From Stieleria magnilauensis (GTDB lineage: Bacteria > Planctomycetota > Planctomycetia > Pirellulales > Pirellulaceae), in assembly GCA_007753675.1 (NCBI GenBank), contig CP036432.1, forward strand, positions 9,116,233 through 9,180,232: 64,000 nucleotides of DNA, given 5' to 3'. Under the pieces are notes generated by a model. That model did not search any database. It saw only the letters and a list, made by a program, of their open reading frames with translations, and was not told where the DNA came from. Numbering within the stretch: the first letter of the stretch is position 1; every line of letters begins with the position of its first letter. The position numbers and the translations under genes were made by a program. Shown piece after piece: positions 6,370-14,623 of this stretch.

Positions 6370-6711
6370 GACGATAGGTTTGTTCCATTGATGAAAAAGG
6401 TCGTCAATGGGCGTTGGTGTCTCGGTGTGGTGAATCTGTCTGATCGGGATCGCGAGTGGTTTCCCAAGGGAGTGGGCAGCGATGCTAGCTTCCCCGCCGT
6501 ATGAACCCAAACAGGTGCTTCCGAAGACCTCGTGGTCCAGCGTGATCTGGTGATCGAGGTCCTTCGTCGCCACCTTGCCTCCAAGACTCCCGCGTGACAG
6601 CGGCTTCCGCCGGCACGGGCGACTCACATGCTCGATGACGGGGCGGACGTTCGTAGCGTGCAGGAATTGGGCGGGCACAAGGAGGTAGAGTGGACGCAAG
6701 CTGGAAGCTGA
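6370..6711 (+). pseudogene. Broken integron-integrase-like tyrosine recombinase
   Basis: Positions 6619-6690 encode ATHMLDDGADVRSV followed by QELGGHKEV. This matches the integron integrase block around the second catalytic His (ATHLL..G.DIRTVQELLGHKDV). Upstream, in other frames and in the expected order, lie a piece reading NLSDRDREWFPKG (about 6430-6470), like the IntI-specific LPDAL.RKYP..EW region, and QRDLVIEVLRRHLASKTPA (6538-6594), like the helix before HTLRHS. Stops and frame changes between the pieces, loss of the N-terminal half and loss of the final Tyr motif show the gene is dead. It faces away from the cassettes, as intI does in integrons. The upstream pieces are weaker than the C-terminal one. 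Confidence 0.68.
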
Positions 6712-7083
6712 CGCCACTTCCAGAAATCGACTTGCAATTGCCGCGGCCGCTTTGCTACCGTCGCTGCGAGTGTCTCGGGTTGACCCCCAGAAAGTTCACG
6801 AATGGACTCAACTGACGCAGAGCGGCGAGCCGAAACCTATACTGTTTCCGCTGCTTCGCGCTTAGCAAAAGTCTCTTCAAAGCTGTACGGATTGCATCCT
6901 GGGACACGGATCGCGGCGCTGACGGTCGATGCGGAAATGACTGAATAAGTCGGTGGGGGCTCCCCCCATCGGTCCGGTCCGGCCTACGTCGCCTAAATCC
7001 CCTCATTGCTATCAACCGATCTGTTTCAGCAGTCGTTTGTGATGCGGTGGGGTAGTCCATTTTGTCTCCGGAGCATCGCTCAA
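6712..7083. other. Intergenic stretch before flgM
   Basis: No gene is supported on either strand. The part from about 6710 to 6900 may hold more decayed sequence from the integron side. A short GGGGGCTCCCCCC palindrome lies at about 6955-6967. A possible flagellar sigma-28-like element near 6990-7015 has the wrong spacing and is not claimed. Confidence 0.4.
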
Positions 7084-7404
7084 ATGCAGATTTACGGTCC
7101 CTATCGGGTTTCCACCACGCAATCCGCTTCCAACGTCCAATCCACTTCGCAAGTCGATCGCGGCTCCGCTGCGTCCAAGGTCGATCAAGCGTCGTCGCCG
7201 GCGTCGGCCGGCCCGGTCGACCAGCTCGACCTCAGCCAAGCAGCTACCTCGGCCAATCGCATCGAAGGCAACGCCGCGGTCGCCGGTGAAGGCATTCGAT
7301 TTGAACGGGTCGCCGAGCTGCGGCGGCAAATCGCCGACGGATCCTACGACTCGCCCGAACGGATGGACGCCGCCCTGGATCGGTTCTTGGACCTGTTGGG
7401 TTAA
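7084..7404 (+). CDS. flgM: FlgM family anti-sigma-28 factor
   Basis: This 106-residue protein has the planctomycete FlgM layout. A variable, disordered Ser/Ala/Gln-rich N-terminus is followed by DQLDLSQAA and a C-terminal helical part, RVAELRRQIADGSYDSPERM. The C-terminal part resembles the sigma-28-binding helices of FlgM. In flagellated bacteria FlgM holds sigma-28 (FliA) inactive until the hook is finished and FlgM is exported. The ATG at 7084 (MQIYGPYRV) matches the usual start of this family; an earlier start would add non-conserved residues. No flagellar genes adjoin it. Confidence 0.82.
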   Translation: MQIYGPYRVSTTQSASNVQSTSQVDRGSAASKVDQASSPASAGPVDQLDLSQAATSANRIEGNAAVAGEGIRFERVAELRRQIADGSYDSPERMDAALDRFLDLLG

Positions 7405-7695
7405 CGGCCTGTGACACCAATCGGGGTCGATCTTGGTCGCGGAAGGGCGCCAGCCCTCCGGTCGTCCAAGGTGTTTTCCAGCTGAAACCGGACGGCTCGC
7501 GCCGTTCCGCGAACTCGTTCGTGCCACAGAAAGTGGCCATCGGAAGACAGGTGCCCGGCGGAGACAGACCCCGGCGAAGACAGCGATTGACCGGTCGTGT
7601 AGACTTCTAGATGACCGGACTCGTCGACCAAGCGTTTCGAGAGGGTGCTCGCCCCGCGCTGACGGGCTGTTTCTACGTTCCCTCTGACACGCACC

Positions 7696-8244
7696 ATGGC
7701 TGAATTGTCGGACTCAACCTCCGAAACGGCGAACTCGAATTCCGAAACGGTTGCGACAAAAGTCGAGCCGTTGGAGGTTTCGCTTTCGCCTCAAGAACGG
7801 TTCAGCGAGTACCTGCAGTCGCGCGGGCTGCGGCAAACCAGCCAGCGGAAATTCTTGATCGACCAAGTGTTCAGCCAGCACGAGCATTTTGACGCCGAAG
7901 AGTTGATCGAACGACTGCCACGGCGGGGGGAAGCGAACTACGTCAGTACCGCGACGGTCTATCGCACCCTGCGTGAATGTGTCGACGCCGGGCTGCTCAA
8001 TAGTTTTCAACTCGACGGCCGCACCGTCTACGACCACGATTACGGCTACCCCCAGCACGACCACCTGTACTGCACGCGGTGCCGAAAATTGCTGGAATTT
8101 CAAAGCGACGAACTGGTCGAAATCCGTGACCAAATGGCCGCCTTGCACGGCTTTCGCGTCGAATCCCACCGGATGATCATCAGCGGCGTCTGCCGTGAGT
8201 GCTCGCGGCGGCGGCGAAAGAAACGCAAACAGGACCTGGTGTAG
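7696..8244 (+). CDS. Fur family metal-responsive transcriptional regulator
   Basis: This 182-residue protein has a 35-residue variable N-terminus, then the Fur winged helix (SRGLRQTSQRKFLIDQVF and STATVYRTLRECVDAGLL). The dimerisation domain follows, with the HDHLYCTRC motif. CTRC and CREC form the structural zinc site, and the His residues of YPQHDH provide regulatory metal ligands. Fur proteins repress iron, zinc or peroxide-response genes when metal-bound. The basic tail RRRRKKRKQ is longer than usual. Which metal it senses cannot be told from sequence. Confidence 0.93.
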   Translation: MAELSDSTSETANSNSETVATKVEPLEVSLSPQERFSEYLQSRGLRQTSQRKFLIDQVFSQHEHFDAEELIERLPRRGEANYVSTATVYRTLRECVDAGLLNSFQLDGRTVYDHDYGYPQHDHLYCTRCRKLLEFQSDELVEIRDQMAALHGFRVESHRMIISGVCRECSRRRRKKRKQDLV

Positions 8245-8290
8245 CGGGACCCGAGGGCTCCGTGTCACCTTGCGTTTCGGGTAGGCGGTA

Positions 8291-8379
8291 GTGGACGAGG
8301 CGACGAGTCCTTGCCAATACGCCCACTGCAGAGGACTCGTCGCCTCGTCCACTTGCAGAGGACTCGTCGCCTCGTCCAC
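8291..8379. repeat. 20-bp inverted and direct repeats between convergent genes
   Basis: GTGGACGAGGCGACGAGTCC at 8291-8310 is followed by two perfect reverse-complement copies at 8333-8352 and 8360-8379. Either pairing gives a 20-bp perfect stem. It lies between two convergent genes and may act as a bidirectional terminator, although no T-run follows. Confidence 0.75.
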
Positions 8380-8407
8380 TACCGGAAATTTGAGCTGGGA
8401 CGGAGCA

Positions 8408-8842
8408 CTAGGGTGCGATCTGTTTCAGGATCGCCGCAAACACGGCCTCGTTTTTGTCAAAATCGCGGCTCTCGGCCTGCATCTGAACCATCAGCACGTC
8501 CTCGCCGGCGGGGTCCCCGTCGGGCCGCAGGATCACGATCCGGCTGACGATCAACAGATCCAGGTAGTAGAACCGCAGGTCCGTCACCGGCGTGTCGGCC
8601 GGCAGCACCTCCATCGTGACATCTTCACGCTCCAGGTCCTCGTAATCTGCCGCGATCGCGTCGACGATCTGCTCGATCAACCCCGGGACTTCGTCGGCCT
8701 TGGTCCGTTCGATCGAAAAAAAACCTCCCCCCGGAATATCCAACGTCGCCCCCTGATCCCCTTCCTCGTCGGCACGGTCGGCGACGGTCCAGTTGTCGGG
8801 ATAGAGAAAACGGAGTCCGAAAGAATCAAATTGAGCAGGCAT
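8408..8842 (-). CDS. Conserved hypothetical protein
   Basis: This 144-residue acidic soluble protein starts MPAQFDSFGLRFLYPDNWTV. The FLYPDNWTV...GATLDIPGGGFFSIERT pattern resembles the PsbP/DUF1795-like fold found in many small envelope or stress proteins, where a Tyr-Pro-x-x-Trp motif opens the domain. That similarity is only suggestive. The ATG at 8842 was preferred over a start 13 codons earlier because it begins directly at the domain. Confidence 0.7.
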   Translation of the reverse strand: MPAQFDSFGLRFLYPDNWTVADRADEEGDQGATLDIPGGGFFSIERTKADEVPGLIEQIVDAIAADYEDLEREDVTMEVLPADTPVTDLRFYYLDLLIVSRIVILRPDGDPAGEDVLMVQMQAESRDFDKNEAVFAAILKQIAP

Positions 8843-8886
8843 CAAATTGGCGGGCAAATCAGGAGGCTGTAAAAGGCGCAATTGCA

Positions 8887-10119
8887 GTGCAACGCATTTC
8901 GCTGGTATTTCTTGTTTCTGTCAATGCGTCGAAGTGCCAAAAATCCCCTCGGCCGTCACGGCCCCCCTCGGCGTCGACCTTTTCCACCCAGACTCGTCCG
9001 GTGACCTGCGTGCGTTCGAACAACCGCCCCAACCCGCCCCACGTGGCGCCGCCGCGCGACACCGGCACCCGCTGGCGTGCGCCGCCCGGGCAACGCTGTG
9101 ACGCATTTTTTAGCGGCAGGGCGCGAGCCCTCCGGTGTGTTGGCAAAGATGCGGAACCGGCGGGCTCGCGCCCTGCCGCTAACAACTTACGAAACAGAGG
9201 GAAAAAATGCTTCACAGCGTTGCCGGTCGTAGTGGCGTTGCTGTCATTGCTGTGTTGCACCGCAGGCTGCCGTGCGATTCACGGGATTGGCGAAAGCCGA
9301 CAATCGATCGCCGCGCGAAAGTTGTCACGCCAGGGGCTGCAGAAAATGCGAGTGGGCAAGTGGACCGACGCCGAACAATTATTTGGCGAAGCCCTGGCCC
9401 TGTCCGATAAAGATGATCGAGCCCATCGCGGTCTGGCGGAGACCTATTGGAATCGGGGGCAGCGGGTTTCCGCGATCGAGCATATGGAAAAGGCGGTCGC
9501 GTTGAGCGCCGGTGATCCACGTTTGGTCGGTCGGCTCGGCGAAATGTACTTGCAGGAAGGGCAGCTCGAAAAAGCGGTGACGCAAAGTGAAATCGCACTC
9601 GCTTCCGAACGCAACTCCGCCGAAATCTGGACCCTGCGGGGCGACTGCCTGCGTCAGAAAGGAAACGAGGAGGAGGCGTTGGCGGCCTACCATCGCGCGC
9701 TCGCCCTGCAGCCGGATTACGTCGAAGCCAAACTGCATGTCGCCGAGTTGTATCTGAACAGCAATCAGTACGATCGCATCCTGGCAACACTCGACCAGCT
9801 CGATCCGGTCGGTGACGAATCCGCCGCCCCCACTCGCGTGCACATGCTGCGTGGGATCGCGATGCGGAACCTGGATCGCCCCGAATTGGCAGCAAAACAC
9901 TTTGCCAAGGCCGCCGAGAGTGACCCGCTGCGCGCTGAGCCGCATCTGCAACTCGCCGCGATCGAACTGGAAAAGGGCCGTCCCGACCTGGCCAGCCGAT
10001 CCGTCGCCCGCGCCCTGCAACTCGATCGCCAGCTGGTCGAATCGAGTGGCTGGAAGAGCTACCTGTTGTCGCCGGAGCAATTGGCGGCGCAGCAAGCCGA
10101 CGACGAGACACGTCGCTGA
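8887..10119 (+). CDS. TPR-repeat lipoprotein (start uncertain)
   Basis: The frame gives 410 residues. From about residue 112 there is a lipoprotein-like signal (LPVVVALLSLLCCTAGC), then six or more tetratricopeptide repeats to residue 380 with motifs such as AEQLFGEALALSDKDDRAHRGLAE and AIEHMEKAVALSAGDPRLV split over helices. TPR proteins scaffold protein complexes, here at the membrane. The first 110 residues are not credible protein: they translate non-conserved sequence and a dispersed hairpin repeat (9116-9183). A later non-ATG start, perhaps the TTG at 9220, is more likely. The 3' end is copied several times downstream. Confidence 0.75.
   Translation: MQRISLVFLVSVNASKCQKSPRPSRPPSASTFSTQTRPVTCVRSNNRPNPPHVAPPRDTGTRWRAPPGQRCDAFFSGRARALRCVGKDAEPAGSRPAANNLRNRGKKCFTALPVVVALLSLLCCTAGCRAIHGIGESRQSIAARKLSRQGLQKMRVGKWTDAEQLFGEALALSDKDDRAHRGLAETYWNRGQRVSAIEHMEKAVALSAGDPRLVGRLGEMYLQEGQLEKAVTQSEIALASERNSAEIWTLRGDCLRQKGNEEEALAAYHRALALQPDYVEAKLHVAELYLNSNQYDRILATLDQLDPVGDESAAPTRVHMLRGIAMRNLDRPELAAKHFAKAAESDPLRAEPHLQLAAIELEKGRPDLASRSVARALQLDRQLVESSGWKSYLLSPEQLAAQQADDETRR
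9116..9183. repeat. Dispersed GC-rich hairpin (AGCGGCAGGGCGCGAGCCC family)
   Basis: The element begins AGCGGCAGGGCGCGAGCCCT and ends GGGCTCGCGCCCTGCCGCTA, so the two ends are reverse complements around a variable centre. Further copies occur near 23250-23390, 25387-25842, 27840-28295, 30287-30513, 35487-35560 and 55706-55880. Confidence 0.85.
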
Positions 10120-11760
10120 GGCTCCCGCCCCGACCGCCCGGGGACTGTCCCCGGTTGGCGTCAGCCGAGACAGGATGGGTCGTGAGGAATTTGGGCGGAC
10201 GGAAGATTGCAAATTGAGAATTGAGAATTGAGAATTGAAAAATGTAAATTTGCAATTGGAAGTGTTCAATTTGCAATTTTCAATATCTTGCTCCTTGTCC
10301 TGCAACGGCATTGGCCCGGGGTCTGTCCCCGGTTGGCGTCCCCGCGCCCTGCAACTCGATCGCCAGCTGGTCGAATCGAGTGGCTGGAAGAGCTACCTGT
10401 TGTCGCCGGAGCAATTGGCGGCGCAGCAAGCCGACGACGAGACACGTCGCTGAGGCTCCCGCCCCGACCGCCCGGGGACTGTCCCCGGTTGGCGTCAGCC
10501 GAGACAGGATGGGTCGTGAGGAATTTGGGCGGACGGAAGATTGCAAATTGAGAATTGAGAATTGAGAATTGAAAAATGTAAATTTGCAATTGGAAGTGTT
10601 CAATTTGCAATTTTCAATATCTTGCTCCTTGTCCTGCAACGGCATTGGCCCGGGGTCTGTCCCCGGTTGGCGTCCCCGCGCCCTGCAACTCGATCGCCAG
10701 CTGGTCGAATCGAGTGGCTGGAAGAGCTACCTGTTGTCGCCGGAGCAATTGGCGGCGCAGCAAGCCGACGACGAGACACGTCGCTGAGGCTCCCGCCCCG
10801 ACCGCCCGGGGACAGTCCCCGCGTGGCGTCAGCCGAGACAGGATGGGTCGTGAGGAATTTGGGCGGACGGAAGATTGCAAATTGAGAATTGAGAATTGAA
10901 AAATGCAAATTTGCAATTGGAAGTGTTCAATTTGCAATTCTCAATATCTTGCTCCTTGTCCTGCAACGGTATTGGCCCAGGGTCTGTCCCCGGTTGGCCC
11001 AGGGTCTGTCCCCGTTGGCGTCTGGGGTCTGTCCCCGGTTGGCCTTGGGAGCAATTGGCGGCGCAGCAAGCCGACGACGAGACACGTCGCTGAGGCTTCC
11101 GCCCCGACCGCCCGGGGACTGTCCCCGGTTGGCGTCAGCCGAGACAGGATGGGTCGTGAGGAATTTGGGCGGACGGAAGATTGCAAATTGAGAATTGAGA
11201 ATTGAAAAATGCAAATTTGCAATTGGAAGTGTTCAATTTGCAATTTTCAATATCTTGCTCCTTGTCCTGCAACGGCATTGGCCCAGGGTCTGTCCCCGGT
11301 TGGCCTGGGGTCTGTCCCCGGTTGGCCCGGGGTCTGTCCCCATTGGCGTCTGGGGTCTGTCCCCGGTTGGCCTTGGGAGCAATTGGCGGCGCAGCAAGCC
11401 GACGACGAGACACGTCGCTGAGGCTTCCGCCCCGACCGCCCGGGGACAGTCCCCGGGTGGCGTCAGCCGAGACAGGATGGGTCGTGAGGAATTTGGGCGG
11501 ACGGAAGATTGCAAATTGAGAATTGAGAATTGAAAAATGCAAATTTGCAATTGGAAGTGTTCAATTTGCAATTCTCAATATCTTGCTCCTTGTCCTGCAA
11601 CGGTATTGGCCCAGGGTCTGTCCCCGGTTGGCGCGGCTTGGCCTGGGGTCTGTCCCCGGTTTGTGTGCCGTGTCCCCGGTTCGTGTGCCCGACCGCATCA
11701 GGGTCTGTCCCCGGTTGGGGCGCGGGGTCTGTCCCCGGTTGGGGTGCGCCGCGGCCCGAT
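10011..11760 (+). repeat. Tandem array amplifying the 3' end of the TPR gene
   Basis: A unit of 334 bases starting CGCCCTGCAACTCGATCGCC is present at 10011, 10345 and 10679 and then in shortened forms of about 306-328 bases to about 11600. Each full unit contains the last 36 codons and stop of the TPR gene, a CCGGGGACTGTCCCCGG palindrome, an AT-rich stretch of GAGAATT repeats and a GGGTCTGTCCCCGGTT motif. The last units lose the coding part and gain extra GGTCTGTCCCCGG copies. No gene is supported after 10119, and apparent open frames here are repeats of one another. Confidence 0.9.
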
Positions 11761-12044
11761 GGACGCGGTCTGACGATTGTGCCGATTGTCGGGCGTTGCC
11801 TGCCGCCGGCGTGCCCGTAACCGGAACCTAACGCGCAGGAACCGGTATTCCCCTGATGGGACGCAGCGTTTTTTGGGCACTTTGGACGCGTCTTCCCCGC
11901 CAATGACCTACGGTTGAGTGACGAACTGCGCGGGACGGGGTGAATTCGGCCACACGGCAACGTCGCCGATTCCGTCGTTACGGACACTCAACGGAAGCCG
12001 AACTCCCAATCCTTCCTCAGTCCTTTTCTTAACGAGAGCTCTTC

Positions 12045-12368
12045 ATGTCGCTATACAATGCTGCCAACGCAACGCCATCGAGTGATTTCGCTGCTTCACC
12101 CATCGCCCCGGGCGTCACAGGGCAGGGCAGCAGTCACGACCGATCACAAGCTAACGAGTCCGGTGGATTTGTCGATCGACGTCGCGAAGGCGGGTCACAG
12201 GCAGGATCCGAGCGACGTCAATTCGGCAGCTCACACGACGGCCTTTCCGACGCCGGACGCGAACTGGCACTGGCAATCGACCAGTACAAACTGGAGCACC
12301 ATCGCCGGTACATCACCTGCGACGAAATGCTGCTGGTGATCACCAATCTCGGTTACGCCAAGTCGTAA
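12045..12368 (+). CDS. Small conserved hypothetical protein
   Basis: This 107-residue protein has a disordered Ser/Gly/Arg-rich N-terminal half. A conserved-looking C-terminal part follows from residue 66, GRELALAIDQYKLEHHRRYI and TCDEMLLVITNLGYAKS. Such proteins with a disordered front and a short helical end recur in planctomycetes, but no function is known to me. GAGAG lies 6-10 bases before the ATG as a plausible ribosome site. Confidence 0.72.
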   Translation: MSLYNAANATPSSDFAASPIAPGVTGQGSSHDRSQANESGGFVDRRREGGSQAGSERRQFGSSHDGLSDAGRELALAIDQYKLEHHRRYITCDEMLLVITNLGYAKS

Positions 12369-12389
12369 TCGGTTCCGCGATCGTTCGGT

Positions 12390-13334
12390 CTACTTGTTCA
12401 TCGGCTGCAAGAGTTGGCGGCGGGTGACGACGGAGCGGACCTCATCGTGATCATCGCACAACAGCGCGACCTCGCTGGCTTCGTCATACAACTTCAGCAA
12501 CGTCGTCAGGTGACGTTCGGCGAGATTGACTCGGATCACCGGTCGGATTTCCACCTGAGCTTTGCCGGTCGCCAGTTCGGAGTACCGCAGGTAGCCGACG
12601 ATCTTCTTTTTCTGCTGGACCAGCACGATGGGGTGGTTCTGCCGTCGGGCCGCTGCCGTCGTGGCGAGCTTGTCGATCGGCAACTCGACCGTGGCCAATC
12701 GATCCAGCGGGACGGCGAACGAGACGGCCAGTTCGTTCCCCACGTCGAACAACTTGCCGGCAAGCGAACGCTGGCCCGAGTGCAGGATGCCCGCTTCTTC
12801 TCCCGCGCGGAACAATTGCGTCAGTTCCCCGCGGGCCATCGCGACGGAGATCCGAAACGGCGCCTGGCCGGTCAACGCGCCCAGGGCGGCCGCAAGCACG
12901 CCTAGAAAAATCGAGACCGGCAGGAACAACACGGTCGCCAACAGCAACACCGGCCGGACCAGGGTCAGCAGCCGGTACGGAGCTTGAAAGAACCAATGCT
13001 TGGGCAGGAGTTCGCCGAACACAAACACGACGGGCGTCATCAGGATCGGCCCGATCAGTTCGGCCGCGGACGAATCACCGAAGAGTGCGATGACGGCCAG
13101 AACGATGGCGAAACTGGTCAGGAAATTCGCCAAGTTGTTTCCCACCAGCGCCGTCGCGACGAACAACACGGGTCGATTCAAAACCCAAATCAGCGCGCGG
13201 GCGCTGCGGGAACCGTCCAAGCCGTCGAGCACCAATCGGGTGCGGGAGACGCGATACATTCCCGTTTCGCTGCCGCTGAAAAACGCGCTCAACACGAGAC
13301 CGAACAAGAACAGCACGATGGCGAAAAAGATCAT
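12390..13334 (-). CDS. CNNM (DUF21) domain transporter, shorter paralogue
   Basis: This 314-residue protein has the CNNM transmembrane domain, with hydrophobic spans at about residues 3-25, 55-75, 85-108 and 120-145 and the signature FFSGSETGMYRVSRTRL. A degenerate CBS-like region follows (residues 195-305, HPIVLVQQKKKIVGYLRYSE). CNNM/CorC proteins move Mg2+ or Co2+ across the inner membrane, probably as Na+ exchangers. It overlaps the next upstream gene by 4 bases (ATGA), so the two are translationally coupled and may form a heterodimer. It lacks the C-terminal CorC_HlyC domain. Confidence 0.88.
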   Translation of the reverse strand: MIFFAIVLFLFGLVLSAFFSGSETGMYRVSRTRLVLDGLDGSRSARALIWVLNRPVLFVATALVGNNLANFLTSFAIVLAVIALFGDSSAAELIGPILMTPVVFVFGELLPKHWFFQAPYRLLTLVRPVLLLATVLFLPVSIFLGVLAAALGALTGQAPFRISVAMARGELTQLFRAGEEAGILHSGQRSLAGKLFDVGNELAVSFAVPLDRLATVELPIDKLATTAAARRQNHPIVLVQQKKKIVGYLRYSELATGKAQVEIRPVIRVNLAERHLTTLLKLYDEASEVALLCDDHDEVRSVVTRRQLLQPMNK

Positions 13335-14623
13335 CGGAAATCTCGCTCGTCGTGTGCATGGGATGCATCGGATTGCGATTGCCGCCGGACTTCAATTCGC
13401 AATGCCCCCTCCAGCTCTTCGACGACCGTCAGCAGGTAGTCTTCCAGCGTGGCTTGATCGCCCAGTCGCGGCAAGCGTTCATTGGTGCGTTGAATGAATC
13501 CGGCGACCGTGGCCACCGATTCGTCGGGGACATTGACGGCCAATTGTTTGGCCAACTGACGCAGCGAGATGCCCCCGGCGACACGATACAAATCAGGCTC
13601 GAGCTGCTCGATCGCGGCCGAATCGGTGTCTTCTTCGAACTGGTCATGTTCGGGCGCGAGCAGGCGGCGAAAGATCCGGTCGATCGAAAGCGCCCCGATC
13701 CCATCGCCGTATTCATCGACCACGATCGCCACGCTCAAATCGTTCTCGTTCAATAGATCCAAGACTCGCGCCACCCGCGCGGACCAGGGGACATAGATCA
13801 CCGGTTCGACCAGATCTTCGAAATGATCGATCTGGCTGGGCCGCAACATCCTGACGCCGAGAGCACCGACCATCGTCTCGCCCGTTTCATCGGTGATGAT
13901 CGCATAGCCGCCCGGCGGCGATCGGGCAAACAGGGCCTCGGCTCGGATCGGGGATTCGACCAGGTGCAAACGACTGCGGGGACGCATCAGCTCACTCGCC
14001 CGCATCTCCGCGATGGCGACCAAATTCTGCAGCGCCAAACGCTCCCGTTCCAGCAGCGCGGCATCGTCGGTGCCCAGTTCCACGGCCCGCTCGATGTCCA
14101 CCAAGTCGATTTCATTCTCGGGCTGAAACGACGGCCACAGCAATCGGCCGGCCAACAGGTTGGACGTCTTGATGATCGGCAGCAACGGACTGACCAACCG
14201 CACCGCCAGGTTCAGCACCGGCGCGATCAAGACCGAAGCCTGCATCGGAGCCAGCAACGCCAGACTCTTGGGCAGCATCTCACTGAAAAAAATGATCGTC
14301 AACAAACTGGCCGACGTGAACACCAACGCCACGCTCGCCCCGGCATCGACGGAGGCATCGAGCCGGCTGGCAACGATCGAAGCGATCGCGAAGTAGGTCA
14401 TGTTGATCAGCAGGTTCCAAAACAGAATCGCCGACAACAGTTTTTCCGAATCGCTGAGCATCCGATCGGCGATCCGGCCGCCGACGCCACTGCGCCGCAG
14501 TTGCCGGCGCTGTCGCAGGGTCAACGAGAACAGGGCCGCTTCGCTGCCACTGAACAACGCACTCAGCAGAATCAAAACCGCCATCGGCACCAACCAGCCG
14601 ACGTACTGCAGCAGCTCGCTCAA
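13331..14623 (-). CDS. CNNM-CBS-CorC family ion transporter
   Basis: This 430-residue protein contains the CNNM membrane domain (residues 1-190, motif LFSGSEAALFSLTLRQRRQL). A CBS pair spans about 205-330 (MRPRSRLHLVES, IVVDEYGDGIG), and a CorC_HlyC domain is at the C-terminus (about 345-425, with GGISLRQLAKQLAVNVPDES and ATVAGFI). The full domain set suggests magnesium/cobalt efflux or exchange regulated by nucleotide binding to the CBS pair. The start is TTG directly after the stop of the ABC permease gene, indicating coupling. Confidence 0.9.
   Translation of the reverse strand: MSELLQYVGWLVPMAVLILLSALFSGSEAALFSLTLRQRRQLRRSGVGGRIADRMLSDSEKLLSAILFWNLLINMTYFAIASIVASRLDASVDAGASVALVFTSASLLTIIFFSEMLPKSLALLAPMQASVLIAPVLNLAVRLVSPLLPIIKTSNLLAGRLLWPSFQPENEIDLVDIERAVELGTDDAALLERERLALQNLVAIAEMRASELMRPRSRLHLVESPIRAEALFARSPPGGYAIITDETGETMVGALGVRMLRPSQIDHFEDLVEPVIYVPWSARVARVLDLLNENDLSVAIVVDEYGDGIGALSIDRIFRRLLAPEHDQFEEDTDSAAIEQLEPDLYRVAGGISLRQLAKQLAVNVPDESVATVAGFIQRTNERLPRLGDQATLEDYLLTVVEELEGALRIEVRRQSQSDASHAHDERDFR

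Larger units (their letters stand above)
1..6711 (-). mobile_element. Degenerate chromosomal integron: cassette array plus broken integrase
   Basis: Ten attC-like sites divide this stretch into ten cassettes, all read on the minus strand, beginning beside a broken integrase-like gene on the plus strand. This divergent layout (intI one way, cassettes the other) is the standard integron plan. Each gene is flanked by sites of about 90 bases. Genes start 15-20 bases after one site and stop next to, or inside, the next. The array may run on to the left beyond the window. The integrase is fragmentary, so any present-day recombination would need an integrase from elsewhere. The site architecture is seen directly; the integron assignment follows from knowledge of attC structure and is inference until searched with an attC covariance model. 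Confidence 0.82.

Noticed and set aside
5913..6377. Open frame of 154 codons beside the integrase relic
   Set aside because: The translation is arginine-rich with no family resemblance. It crosses the gene-less M3 cassette, whose relatives M1 and M2 do not conserve the frame.
6988..7016. TAAA...CCGAT element upstream of flgM as a sigma-28 promoter
   Set aside because: The spacing is two bases too long and the -35 part is only four bases, so a chance match is likely.
10228..11830. Several overlapping 70-135 codon frames in the tandem array
   Set aside because: They are repeats of one another, present on both strands, and follow the repeat period, so they reflect the DNA repeat and not genes.
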